DNA of 64,000 bases, from positions 51,373,928 to 51,437,927 of the forward strand of contig NC_041019.1 of assembly GCF_004193775.1 (NCBI RefSeq), read 5' to 3'. The notes under the pieces are model-generated. The model saw only the letters and a program-made list of their open reading frames with translations. It made no database searches and was not told where the DNA came from. Numbering within the stretch: position 1 is the first letter of the stretch; each line of letters starts with the position of its first letter. The position numbers and the translations under genes are program-made. This DNA is from Glycine soja. Taxonomy: Eukaryota; Streptophyta; Magnoliopsida; Fabales; Fabaceae. Of this stretch, positions 50,461 to 60,965 are shown one piece after another.

Positions 50461-53400
50461 TCAACACTGAATTTCATTTCCAAACCCCTCTGTAGATCTA
50501 TTAGCAGGAATGAAGGTTGTAGGTGGTTTGGTTACAGCAGCTAAAATATCAGCATATCCGACCACACCGACCAAAACTTCATCGTTCTCGTCCTCGGTCA
50601 CCCAGACATGAGTTGCCCTGTGAGATAGCATCTGAGCCAATACTGCAGCCAATGAACTAGTAATTTTACATGTCAGGGGTGCACTCCTACCCCTATACAT
50701 GCTTCTAGAACTAAAGTTATGGCTCGCAGAATTGCTGAAGAACCCGACACTCCTGCTACTAAATTTCCTTGGTTTCCTTGAACCCCCACTATTAACTAAA
50801 TCAATGTCTCCAGATGGTGAATCTAAACTAAACTCATGCAGTGACCTTGGGGTGACATTATCTTCAACTCCCATAACAAACTGTCCCGCGGAGAGATTCG
50901 CTAAAGCCCATGCTGCGGATAAGTAATCACATTTCCATAACTTACATGCAGAAATTTCTCCAATGATCTTGCACTGACCATCTGATGCGCTTTCAATTAC
51001 AGCAACAGCACTTGGATCTTGAGGAAGCTTTTGAGTGGCTTCAATGGCTGGAGTAGAAGATTCAATATAGTTGTAGTTTGAATTAATTGCTTCAAGAGCA
51101 GCAATGGAAGTGAGAGGAAGGGGAGCCAATGCGCCAAGACAACCGATGATGAAACGGAGCACATCTTCTCTAGAGAGACAACAGTACTTATCAGGGATAG
51201 GAGTAACGGAAGTTGAGGGGCTCCGATTCATGCTAAGTGGTAGATTGTTGCTGCTGTTGCCAGGAGATTCACTATTCTTGAGCCACTTGCCGTAGTAGAT
51301 AACTGAGAATCGCTTGCTCATGCCCTTCCATGCTATGCTCTTTGGAACAAGCAGACGCTTCACACCTTGTTTCATCATGTCCAGCGCATCTATCAACCTT
51401 GATGAGAGGAAGTGAAGTTAGATATTAAGGGTGTGTTTGTCAAATTAGAGAACTGGTTCAGGACTGTTCAAATTAAGACTAGTTATCAAATTATAAATTA
51501 AAACTAGCTTTAAGATATATATTGTTTGCCTAAGTTTGGTTTTGACATACTTTGATATCAACTAATGTTATTAAATTTCAATGACTATTTTGAATTTCTG
51601 AAAAATGAAAACATAGAATGGAGGAAGGACATAAGGAAACTTTTGATTCAGATATAACCTGGCTAGCTTAAAACCAACTTTTTATTAAAGTTGTTCTGAA
51701 CTTGTTTAAACTCAAACTAATCAGACAATATCTATTTGGCAAATTTTATGTGATTACCAAATACAAATTTTAAAACCAGCTTCACCATATTTAGTTATCA
51801 GGTCTTTTAAGGTTGACAAACACCCGATAACCTATTTTCTGTTTGCGTTTATTGTAACAAGGAAGAATATTGATCACATATTAAAAGTAGATACACACTT
51901 TAAAGGTTTCAATTATCTCATTTTATCTTTTCCCAGTTTCTAATAAATACAATGATACATCACACATTTTTTACAAGATAAAATGTTTCACCTTTATTCT
52001 TAAAAAAAGAATAATGGATAATCACATATTTAGGCCACCACAATTATCACATAAAATTGAAATAATAGATAATCACAATTAAACAGGGAGAAGGGGATGA
52101 CTGGCATACATCAGATGTCCACCCCTATCCCCTTGATGCATTTGGTAACTAGCAAAAAAAAAGCATTATTTTCACGAATTCAAATATCTGGTAAACTTTG
52201 TATGTTCCTTCTGTAATGAATAGATGAAAGCCATACACATTAACGAAAGAAGCAATATGGAACTCAGGATGACAGGAACGAACTAAGGATATATATGGCA
52301 TTTAATCCAGGCATCCTCCATTCCTAGATGCCTTTGATATGAGAGTATAAGATACCAAAGCATATGATACAAGGGCATCTAATATCCCATTGCTTGACAT
52401 AAGAACTCAAGTAATCAAGTAATTTACTAGGGAATGCCAAATTCCCTCACATTTTGGGAAGTAGCTTGTAACTGAATGGAATCGTATGCCATCGGGGAAC
52501 AAAGATGCTGATGGTGCAATCCTCTAACCCCAGATGCCTAAATGACAGTGATTTTGCACCAATCATTTCCTAGACATCTCATCTTTGATAGCAACATAAA
52601 TCACAATCTTTCTCTCTAAAACAAACACAAACCACCCACATAGCATGACATTCTTATCATCAGCATGGCCAGATCATGCACTTAACATTGACTGCCACTG
52701 CTACTAAATAAACCAATCCACAAACTCGTAATAGCACACACCACACCAGTTAAAGCACAGTCAAGTTCCCCTACCACTTGGCACAGATCACTAAAAAACT
52801 ACAATTTCAAATCACACCAACAAGCACAACAAGGAGAGGTTTATAGAGTCCCATACAAACTATTCTAGCTAAAGCATAGTTTAGTTAATATAAGCAAGAG
52901 TTTAACTTTCATAGACGGCGACAATAAACATTTTTACAAAGTCAACTAATCAGAAATCCCTCTAAACACGAGTTTTAAAATAGATACTATTATGAGTTTA
53001 ATTTCTATGCAGTGTTAACCAATCAATCAGAAAACATACTAGGTATGATTGTTAAAGTAGTCATTGCAAAAGTCAACAAAACTTCCATACACAGACGATT
53101 TCTGATTGTAAAAACTGTCACTGTCAGTGCATACACTATTTACTCTATAATAAAAATCAACCGACTTATCATATGACAATCTGTAATTGGATGACAATCG
53201 AATTTACACAAGTGCATCCTAAGTAAATTCAATAATAAAATCATATACCTTGTTGCAGGGTCAACAACCCTGAGCAGCGAATTGTTATGAACAACAACCT
53301 CGGAAACAGGAGTCTTCAAGGCCTTGTCCTGATCCTCCAGACACCGACTCTTAGCCAAAAACGCAACTATGTCAAAGGAACTAAGAATACCAACAAACCT

Positions 53401-53589
53401 CTGCTGTCTCATGTCACTGTTCTCAATCCCCAATTGAGATCTCTTCTTCCAAATGGGTATGCTCCCTTCAGGGGACTCCCCAATCGCCCTAATCGCAGAC
53501 TCCACCGTCTCACTCTCGTGAAACTCCGCCAGCTCCGGCTTCCCCACCGTCAGATCGCCCACCACGTGGTACACGAACACCGACGCCAT
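50461..53589 (-). CDS. CBSX6: CBS domain-containing protein CBSX6
   Basis: Two exons, 53589-53249 and 51397-50461, join across a 1.85-kb intron (donor AAG|GTATAT, acceptor AAG|GTTGAT) to give 425 aa, the same length I recall for Arabidopsis CBSX6 (At1g65320). The protein opens MASVFVYHVVGDLTVGKPEL. A first CBS region includes ESAIRAIGESPEGSIPIWKK and FVGILSSFDIVAFLAKS, and a second DALDMMKQGVKRLLVPKS. A Ser-rich stretch follows, then DKYCCLSREDVLRFIIGCLG, GEISACKLWKCDYLSAAWAL, RSMYRGRSAPLTCK and a final CBS-like segment AQMLSHRATHVWVTEDENDE with VGVVGYADILAAVTKP. CBS pairs usually bind adenosine ligands, but the role of CBSX6 itself is not established. The start was set at MASVF; an in-frame ATG ten codons upstream (53,619) is less likely. 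It is transcribed away from CLV2. Confidence 0.95.
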
Positions 53590-55769
53590 CGGAATCCAAA
53601 AGGGTATCCGGAACCACAATCAAAATCGATTTTTGTTCTGCTTTTTGTATCCTTAAAAAAAAAACCGAAAACAGAAAGAAAAAAAAAAGTTTGCTTTTTT
53701 TGCTTTGTCGGGTGAGAGCTATAAGAGGGTATGGAGGAAGATGAGGAGAAGATCGAGGGCGGTGATGGGAGGGCGGTGGAGGATCACGGCAGAGAAAGAG
53801 TTAGCCATTGCCATGGAGGGAGAACGAAAAGGTTAAGGCCCATTCAATTGAATCAGATCAGAGAGAGAGAGGGCGTAGCTTTTGGGGAAGATATGATCTG
53901 TAGAGATTTGGATAAGGTACGTCCTTTCGGGGACAGCAAGAGATGCAACGACAGAAGAAGATGGATCAGCGATGCTTGATGCGGTTGGGACCTGAGAATG
54001 AATGGGACACCAGACACACACTAAAAGGAGGTTCAATTTATCAAATAAAAAAGAGAAAGGCACAGGGGATGTGTCATGTGTCATGTGTCATGTGTATGGT
54101 GAGCTGCATCATATAGAGAATCTTTTCACCTTAATTAATTTGTTTAGTTTAATACGTTTTTCTTTTCTTGTCATACTCATCTTTGATTTCAATTCTATAG
54201 ACCTATATATAAGTTAATTTATTTAATAAGAGAGGATAAACAAAGAATGAAAATAGGTAAATGAGAAAAAAGGAGAAATAAATTAAAAACAATGCTTGTT
54301 TGAATTTAAAGAAACGGAAGAAAAATAAGAAAAATAGATTACTAATATAAAATATCCTTTATATTACATAATTTTTTTCATATAACATAGTACATACGGA
54401 CAAAACTTAGATACATTATTTTGGGTGTTATTTTTTTATTAGAGTTAAAGTTTCATTTCAATGATATATATATAAGTTTTAAATGTAAAACTTTATTATG
54501 CAAATTACTCAAATAAAACTCCAATTTTCATTAGAGAATAATACAAACCGTGTAACGACTACAAGTTTATCTTAAATTTCCAATCTTTGAAATTATGTTA
54601 TTTGTCTCCCTTTCTTAAAAATATAAAATTGATTTAGTGATAAAGAAAAAAGAGGAGAAGGGATAAGTTTTAAATATAAATTCTTCTGGTTATAGTTCAA
54701 TAGGTCACCTTTAATTAATGACGTTAATTAACAGATTAATAATGACTTCAGAAGCAGTGTCTATGAAGTTTATGCGAGATCACCAATGATATATGTAGTT
54801 AATAGCAACAAGTTGAGGAAAGAGGTTTGGACGAATGTGTGGCTGTTTAATGTTGGGTGGTGGTGTGGTGGCTATGACTACGAGGTTGGTGTTGGAAAAT
54901 GTTGTCAATTCAATTGGGATTCGGTTTGCAAAGTTGTGATAACTTTGAGTTGAATGATGGAATATTGAAATTTTCTAGGCTTAGTTAGGAATGATTGCTA
55001 CATGTAACAGTGATGCCACAACAACAGGGATGAGGGATTGTTGGGGTTTACTTTTAAAAAATGAATGAATTGAATTACAATGTAAAAGTATACATATAAA
55101 ACACTATTCTTGCTTCTTAAAAAAAATAAAAATACGTGAGACAGAGAGAAAGTGAAGATGATAAGATTATAGCGCACGCGTTGGAGCGTGCATGAGTTTA
55201 CTAGGTCTTGTACCATGCAAAAAAATTTAGGACCCTTAGATATAACAACAAGACAAGAAGATCTTTAAGAGTGTAACATATGGATAACATACTGTATACC
55301 AACTTTTCTTTTTAATAGTATTTCTTCTCTCTGGTTATAACATCATTTTAACTAATCTATGTCTGTTAAAAAAAATATTAATTTAGTTAATTATATTAAA
55401 TATATCAATTATTTATATTTTTTATTTTTCTATCCACTTAATTTTTTATTAATGTTTTAAAAAAATAATTAAGAATAAAATAATTAATGTATTAAAAATT
55501 AAAAAAATCTTATAAATCAAGACAAATAAATTTATGAAAAACATCTTATAATTAGTATGGGATTATGGGATGGAGTAGTATTTAACTTGTGGCTTTTGAA
55601 AATTACACCATATTTTCTCTCTCTCTTGACAAAATGAATGCAACTTAAAAACGTGGGATCATTCTTCCTCCTGAGTCCAGAATGTTCGACCCCATTCGTA
55701 CTCTGATCTATGTGTGTTTGTGGTATATCTCCGTTGTCACTTCACCATTCTAGCTTCATCAGAGAAAGT

Positions 55770-55771
<2 letters not shown>

Positions 55772-55802
<31 letters not shown>
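55772..55802 (+). repeat. (AT)n microsatellite
   Basis: About 31 bases of uninterrupted AT repeat in the CBSX6-CLV2 spacer. Confidence 0.95.
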
Positions 55803-55805
<3 letters not shown>

Positions 55806-56024
55806 AGAGGATTTTAATTCTTACTAAAATTGTAAACCAATTAGAAATCATTTTTCTGTAATTTTTGTGATCTGAAATTTTCTGTTCGGGTTGGAAATGA
55901 CACAAAATCGTTGGGTCTTTAAATGGGTTGCAACCGGATGAGAATGACCCAACTCAAGGTAGGGGATGACCAAAGCATAGCCTTTTAATGGGTAATGTTA
56001 AACATGATATAAATTTATAACAAA

Positions 56025-56235
56025 TTATTTTTATGGTGTAGTGGTTAACTCTTTCATTAATAATAATATAGCTGGTTGTTGGTTCCATCCCACAATAAGT
56101 CAGTTTAGCTTTTTATCTTCTAAAGATTTCCTGTTTTCATTTATTTTGGTTTTTTTAAAAAATAAACAATTTCGCCTTGGAATCGAACTCACGATATAGT
56201 GATTAGTTATAAAAAAATAATTATAAATTATTTGG
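56025..56235. repeat. Two SINE-like fragments in opposite orientation
   Basis: On the + strand, TATGGTGTAGTGGTTAACTC (about 56,032) and TTGGTTCCATCCC (about 56,080) resemble A and B boxes. About 100 bases further, the minus strand reads TATCGTGAGTTCGATTCCAA (about 56,200-56,180), a good B-box match. Neither has defined ends. A tRNA gene is excluded because no cloverleaf can be drawn. Confidence 0.3.
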
Positions 56236-57516
56236 TAATTTTTTTCTTACATTCACTCTTGTTTGAATACTCTTCTCTTGTGAAGTTATGAACTTTGTTC
56301 TCTTACCACAAATATGATACATCTTCTTATGTTTTTTAATTTTAAATTATATTTGATAAAATTAACCAAAAAGATGAAAAATATAATCTGTTTAAAAAAT
56401 TTAAGATCTAAGCTTAACTAGTTACATGTGATAGACTTTATTTGTAGATTAGACTTGATTTATTTGAAAGTTTAGCTTAACCTATTAGTTTATTTAAAGA
56501 CCTATTTCATATGAAAGTTTTTATATAAGTCTATTTTTTTTTATATTGGACAATAAATTTATAAATCGTTGAGAAAATTCCATGTAAACAAACTATAATC
56601 TATAAAAAAAAACAATTCTTTATTTAAAGCACAAGATAGGTGAAAATAGATGAACTAAGTTTTATAAGTGAAATTTAACATGTCATTATGATGTAAGTTT
56701 ATCAACTTCAAGATAACTTAGTTAAAAATATAATTTTGTAATAAGTTCTCTAATTAAAACATAAATTTCGCACTCAATAATTTTTTTTTAATCGTGGATC
56801 AACATTCATAATATTTTAAAAAAGTAAATAATGTATTATTATGATACATTACAATAATTTTAATATTAAAAAATATTATAATTTATATTTATTTAAATAG
56901 GTTGATCTATTAGGTTTAAAACACTTTTTAAATAACTTAAAACCTAATTTTTTAATCAAATAGACTTTTATTAAAACTTAGATATGATTTATTTTTATTT
57001 TTTTTAAAAAAACTAACCTGACTTGAGTTTGATATAAATTAGGTGTCAGTTTGTTTAAATTTATTTATTAAAATAAGTGTTTATTTTAATAAAATAAGTA
57101 ATTTTATATTTGTTTAGTATATTTGTGTAAATTCTTTTTCCTTAAAAAATATTTTTTTCTTTTTAAAAAAATACTTATTTTAAAATTATTTTTTTTAAAA
57201 AGAGAAACTTGAAAAAGGATAAAGTGTAATGCAGTATAGAGAGAAAGACGAGGAAGCAAAGCAAACCAAGCACAACACAACAAAGCCACTTTATTTTTTT
57301 GATCTAACCTAAACCCTCTTTTTCCCCTGTTGCTCTCTCACTTTATCAGCGTGATACAACCAACCCAAGACCAATGTGGAAGATCTTGTTCCTCTTTCCC
57401 TTCTCTTATGTCCATTTCATCATGTTTTCATTCTAATCTCCAAAATCCATGCCCACCCAGTTCCTCTTTTGCTTCAAACTCCTCTCCCCCTTCCTAAAAA
57501 TTGCACCTTTACTCTC

Positions 57517-59670
57517 ATGGTGATGGGACACACCACACCCCTCACACTTCTCTGTGTGATTCTTCTTTTTGCAACTCCTTCTCACTCAATTGATGTTCAC
57601 CCACAAGACAGAATCTCACTTTCAATGTTCAGGTCATCTCTGCCAAACCCCAACCAGAGTTTGCCCAGCTGGGTGGGCTCCAACTGCACTTCATGGAGTG
57701 GAATCACCTGTGACAACAGAACTGGGAGGGTGCTTTCCATCAACCTAACCAGTATGAACCTTTCAGGCAAAATCCACCCCAGTTTGTGCTACCTTTCATA
57801 TCTGAACAAGTTGGGGTTGTCCCACAACAACTTCACATCCCCTCTTCCTGAATGTTTTGGCAACTTGCTTAACCTAAGAGCCATTGATCTCAGCCACAAC
57901 AGGCTTCATGGGGGAATACCAGACTCTTTCATGAGGCTTAGGCACCTCACTGAGCTTGTTTTGAGTGGGAACCCTGATTTGGGGGGTCCACTGCCTGCTT
58001 GGATTGGTAACTTCTCTGCAAATCTGGAAAGGTTACATCTTGGTTTCTGTTCATTCAGTGGTGGCATACCGGAGAGCTTGCTTTACCTGAAGTCCCTCAA
58101 GTATTTGGACCTTGAGAACAACCTCTTGTCTGGTAACTTGGTCAATTTTCAACAGCCTTTGGTTTTGCTCAATCTTGCTTCCAATCAGTTTGCTGGTACT
58201 TTGCCTTGCTTTGCAGCTTCAGTTCAGTCTCTAACTGTGTTGAATTTATCTAACAATTCTATTGTGGGGGGACTACCTGCTTGTATTGCTTCTTTTCAAG
58301 CTTTGACTCATTTGAACCTGTCAGGGAACCACTTGAAGTATAGAATATATCCTAGGCTTGTGTTCTCGGAGAAACTTCTTGTTTTGGACTTGAGTAATAA
58401 TGCTTTGTCTGGTCCTATTCCTTGTAAAATTGCTGAGACAACTGAGAAACTTGGCCTTGTTCTTCTTGACCTTTCTCACAATCAGTTCTCTGGTGAAATT
58501 CCTGTGAAAATCACTGAGTTGAAAAGCTTGCAGGCCTTGTTTCTCTCTCACAATCTTCTCTCTGGAGAAATTCCTGCTAGAATTGGAAATTTGACTTATC
58601 TGCAGGTCATTGATCTCTCACACAACTCTTTGTCTGGAACCATTCCATTCAGTATTGTTGGGTGCTTTCAGCTGTATGCTCTAATACTTACTAACAACAA
58701 TCTTTCTGGTGTAATTCAACCGGAGTTTGATGCGTTGGATATCTTGAGGATTCTGGATATAAGCAACAACAGGTTTTCCGGGGCTATCCCACTCACTCTG
58801 GCTGGATGCAAATCTCTGGAGATTGTAGATTTTAGTTCCAATGAGCTTTCTGGATCCTTGAATGATGCAATAACCAAATGGACAAACCTCAGGTATTTGT
58901 CTCTTGCTCAGAACAAGTTCAGTGGAAATCTGCCTAGTTGGTTGTTCACATTTAACGCAATAGAAATGATGGATTTCTCGCATAACAAGTTTACTGGCTT
59001 CATACCTGATATTAATTTTAAGGGTAGCTTAATATTTAACACCAGGAATGTCACTGTTAAAGAGCCATTGGTTGCAGCAAGAAAGGTTCAACTGAGAGTT
59101 TCGGCGGTTGTTTCTGATAGCAATCAGCTCAGTTTCACTTATGATCTTTCCTCAATGGTTGGAATTGATCTATCCAGCAATTCGCTTCATGGGGAAATTC
59201 CAAGGGGCTTATTTGGTCTAGCTGGCCTAGAATATCTGAACTTGTCATGCAACTTTCTTTACGGACAGCTTCCGGGGTTGCAGAAAATGCATAGTTTGAA
59301 AGCCTTGGATTTGTCACATAATTCCTTGTCTGGACATATCCCAGGAAACATTTCTAGCCTTCAAGATCTGTCCATTTTGAATCTTTCCTACAACTGTTTT
59401 TCTGGATATGTTCCCCAGAAGCAAGGGTATGGGAGATTTCCCGGTGCATTTGCTGGAAATCCAGATCTGTGCATGGAAACTTCCAGTGGAGTATGTGATG
59501 ATGGAAGGACTCAATCTGCGCAAGGAAGTTCTTTCAGTGAAGATAGGATGGATGGCCCAATTTCTGTGGGGATTTTCTTTATCAGTGCCTTTGTTAGTTT
59601 TGATTTTGGTGTTGTGGTTCTCTTCTGTTCTGCCCGGGCAAGAAATTACATTCTCCAAACAAAAGTTTGA
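57517..59670 (+). CDS. CLV2: Receptor-like protein CLAVATA2
   Basis: Single exon, 717 aa from the ATG at 57,517 (715 aa from 57,523), matching the 720 aa of Arabidopsis CLV2 (At1g65380). It has a signal peptide (TPLTLLCVILLFATPSHS), an N-terminal cap with the paired Cys motif NCTSWSGITC, and about twenty leucine-rich repeats of the plant extracellular type (LxxLxLSxNxLSGxIP). A non-LRR island lies at about residues 497-546, ahead of SMVGIDLSSNSLHGEIP. A distal Cys pair (NPDLCMETSSGVC) precedes one membrane helix (ISVGIFFISAFVSFDFGVVV), and the tail is very short, ending FCSARARNYILQTKV. There is no kinase. CLV2 acts with the pseudokinase CORYNE in CLE peptide signalling that limits stem-cell number, and in legumes it also affects nodule number. 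The frame stays open 47 codons upstream to 57,376, but that extension is hydrophobic and Pro-rich and is probably 5' leader. Confidence 0.96.
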   Translation: MVMGHTTPLTLLCVILLFATPSHSIDVHPQDRISLSMFRSSLPNPNQSLPSWVGSNCTSWSGITCDNRTGRVLSINLTSMNLSGKIHPSLCYLSYLNKLGLSHNNFTSPLPECFGNLLNLRAIDLSHNRLHGGIPDSFMRLRHLTELVLSGNPDLGGPLPAWIGNFSANLERLHLGFCSFSGGIPESLLYLKSLKYLDLENNLLSGNLVNFQQPLVLLNLASNQFAGTLPCFAASVQSLTVLNLSNNSIVGGLPACIASFQALTHLNLSGNHLKYRIYPRLVFSEKLLVLDLSNNALSGPIPCKIAETTEKLGLVLLDLSHNQFSGEIPVKITELKSLQALFLSHNLLSGEIPARIGNLTYLQVIDLSHNSLSGTIPFSIVGCFQLYALILTNNNLSGVIQPEFDALDILRILDISNNRFSGAIPLTLAGCKSLEIVDFSSNELSGSLNDAITKWTNLRYLSLAQNKFSGNLPSWLFTFNAIEMMDFSHNKFTGFIPDINFKGSLIFNTRNVTVKEPLVAARKVQLRVSAVVSDSNQLSFTYDLSSMVGIDLSSNSLHGEIPRGLFGLAGLEYLNLSCNFLYGQLPGLQKMHSLKALDLSHNSLSGHIPGNISSLQDLSILNLSYNCFSGYVPQKQGYGRFPGAFAGNPDLCMETSSGVCDDGRTQSAQGSSFSEDRMDGPISVGIFFISAFVSFDFGVVVLFCSARARNYILQTKV

Positions 59671-59759
59671 TTTGATGCTTGTGACAGTTACAAATCTCCT
59701 GTAAATTCCATTTTGTAATTTGGTACCTGTGTTCTCAGTTTCAAGTAAAACATACACTT

Positions 59760-60960
59760 ATGTGACTAGGAATACTATCCGGCCATCAACTTCACAAGTG
59801 TTTTCTTGTGATTCCTGATCAAGTGTCTCAGATTTACAGGATCAAAATGCCATGACATGAGTAACACAAGGTTGAAAGAACACTCAACACTGGCTTTATC
59901 TATCTGAGTGAAGACTAGCCCTGGCATCATTCAGCCAAGAAAAGAATGGATGATTATGATGAAAATTTGATCCGAGTAAAGACGAGTCCCTCATCATTCT
60001 GATGGTTGTTCTCTTTTGCTGGAATTTGGTTGCATCAAGTTTAGAATGCATCATCACATGTATTATTCATAATCAGTGGTGGGTGAAGGGTCAGTAGGGA
60101 ACATGTCTGATATCTGGTCTAGTTATGGTGAAATTTTGATCTTGGGCATCAAATTGCAGATTTGCAAGCATGTTTACGTGAAGAGAACTTGTATAATTCT
60201 TGATTAACCTAGTTCTTTCTTGAGGTGGGGAACCAAGTTTTCCCTGTAAGTGGGGAGTAGGTTCTCATAAGTCTAAGATTTGTATTTGTATTACTATCTT
60301 CACACCTTCATCATAGTGCTGTGATTTTAAATGATATTCTCACGAAACCTTTTCATTGACAACAGAAAAGAGGTTAATTGAGCAACTTAGCTTTGTTATC
60401 AAATGCCAAACATGCTCTCAACAAAAAATTAGAAAAATTATCCAGTCTACCAAGCCTCTTTTATCATTACAAACTCGAACAGTGTAATTATATTTTGGAG
60501 AATGTTAAGAGTGTTATGAGACATTCGTTAAGAAAGTAAAACTAAAATTAGTTAATGAAAATAAAAGTATTACACGAAAGATAGAAGAATTATTTAATAC
60601 TTCATTTCAAGTTTCCGCATAAAACAAATATTTAATACATGGGGTTACACCAATCTCTTCTAACATATATGGTGTGCAGGCAATATGCACCTTCTATTGC
60701 CAATGAATCTAGTCATCAGTAAGAATAAGCTGTCCTCTAACTTAAAAATGAAAAAAAAGAAAAAAAGCTGTCCTTGCCGGCTTTCTAATCCAATGCAGAC
60801 GGCCATTCTGTAAAAGTCAAATTGGAATTTAATACCAAAATCCTGACAAGACCGTTAATCCTTGTTGCAAACAATTTTTTGCTCATTCTTATCTGCACAC
60901 TCCATGGAAGTAGCCAAGACCAGCCATAATCCATATGTTATCTAGTTTAAAATTGCAGTA
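59760..60960. other. Spacer between convergent CLV2 and TGD3 genes
   Basis: About 1.2 kb between the two 3' ends, expected to hold both 3' UTRs. The sequence is moderately AT-rich. I see no repeat with defined ends and no further gene. Confidence 0.5.
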
Positions 60961-60965
60961 CTGTT

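Larger units (their letters stand above)
53650..57370. other. Spacer between divergent CBSX6 and CLV2 genes
   Basis: The first 350 bases are comparatively GC-rich and probably hold the CBSX6 promoter and leader; GA/CT-rich phrases (GAGAGAGAGAG near 53,860) are present. A short triplication of GTGTCATGT lies at 54,070-54,095. The rest is AT-rich. An (AT)n run is at 55,772-55,802. No gene is supported. Confidence 0.5.

Noticed and set aside
53287..53979. 142- and 82-codon frames on the + strand over and beside CBSX6 exon 1
   Set aside because: The first is antisense to the CBSX6 coding exon. The second is in GA-rich promoter-like DNA and has no motif.
56020..56235. tRNA genes suggested by GAGTTCGATTCC and GGTTCCATCCC
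   Set aside because: No acceptor, D and anticodon stems can be drawn around them, so SINE-like fragments are a better reading.
58321..59757. Antisense and shifted frames within CLV2
   Set aside because: All overlap the continuous CLV2 frame, and none shows a signal or domain.
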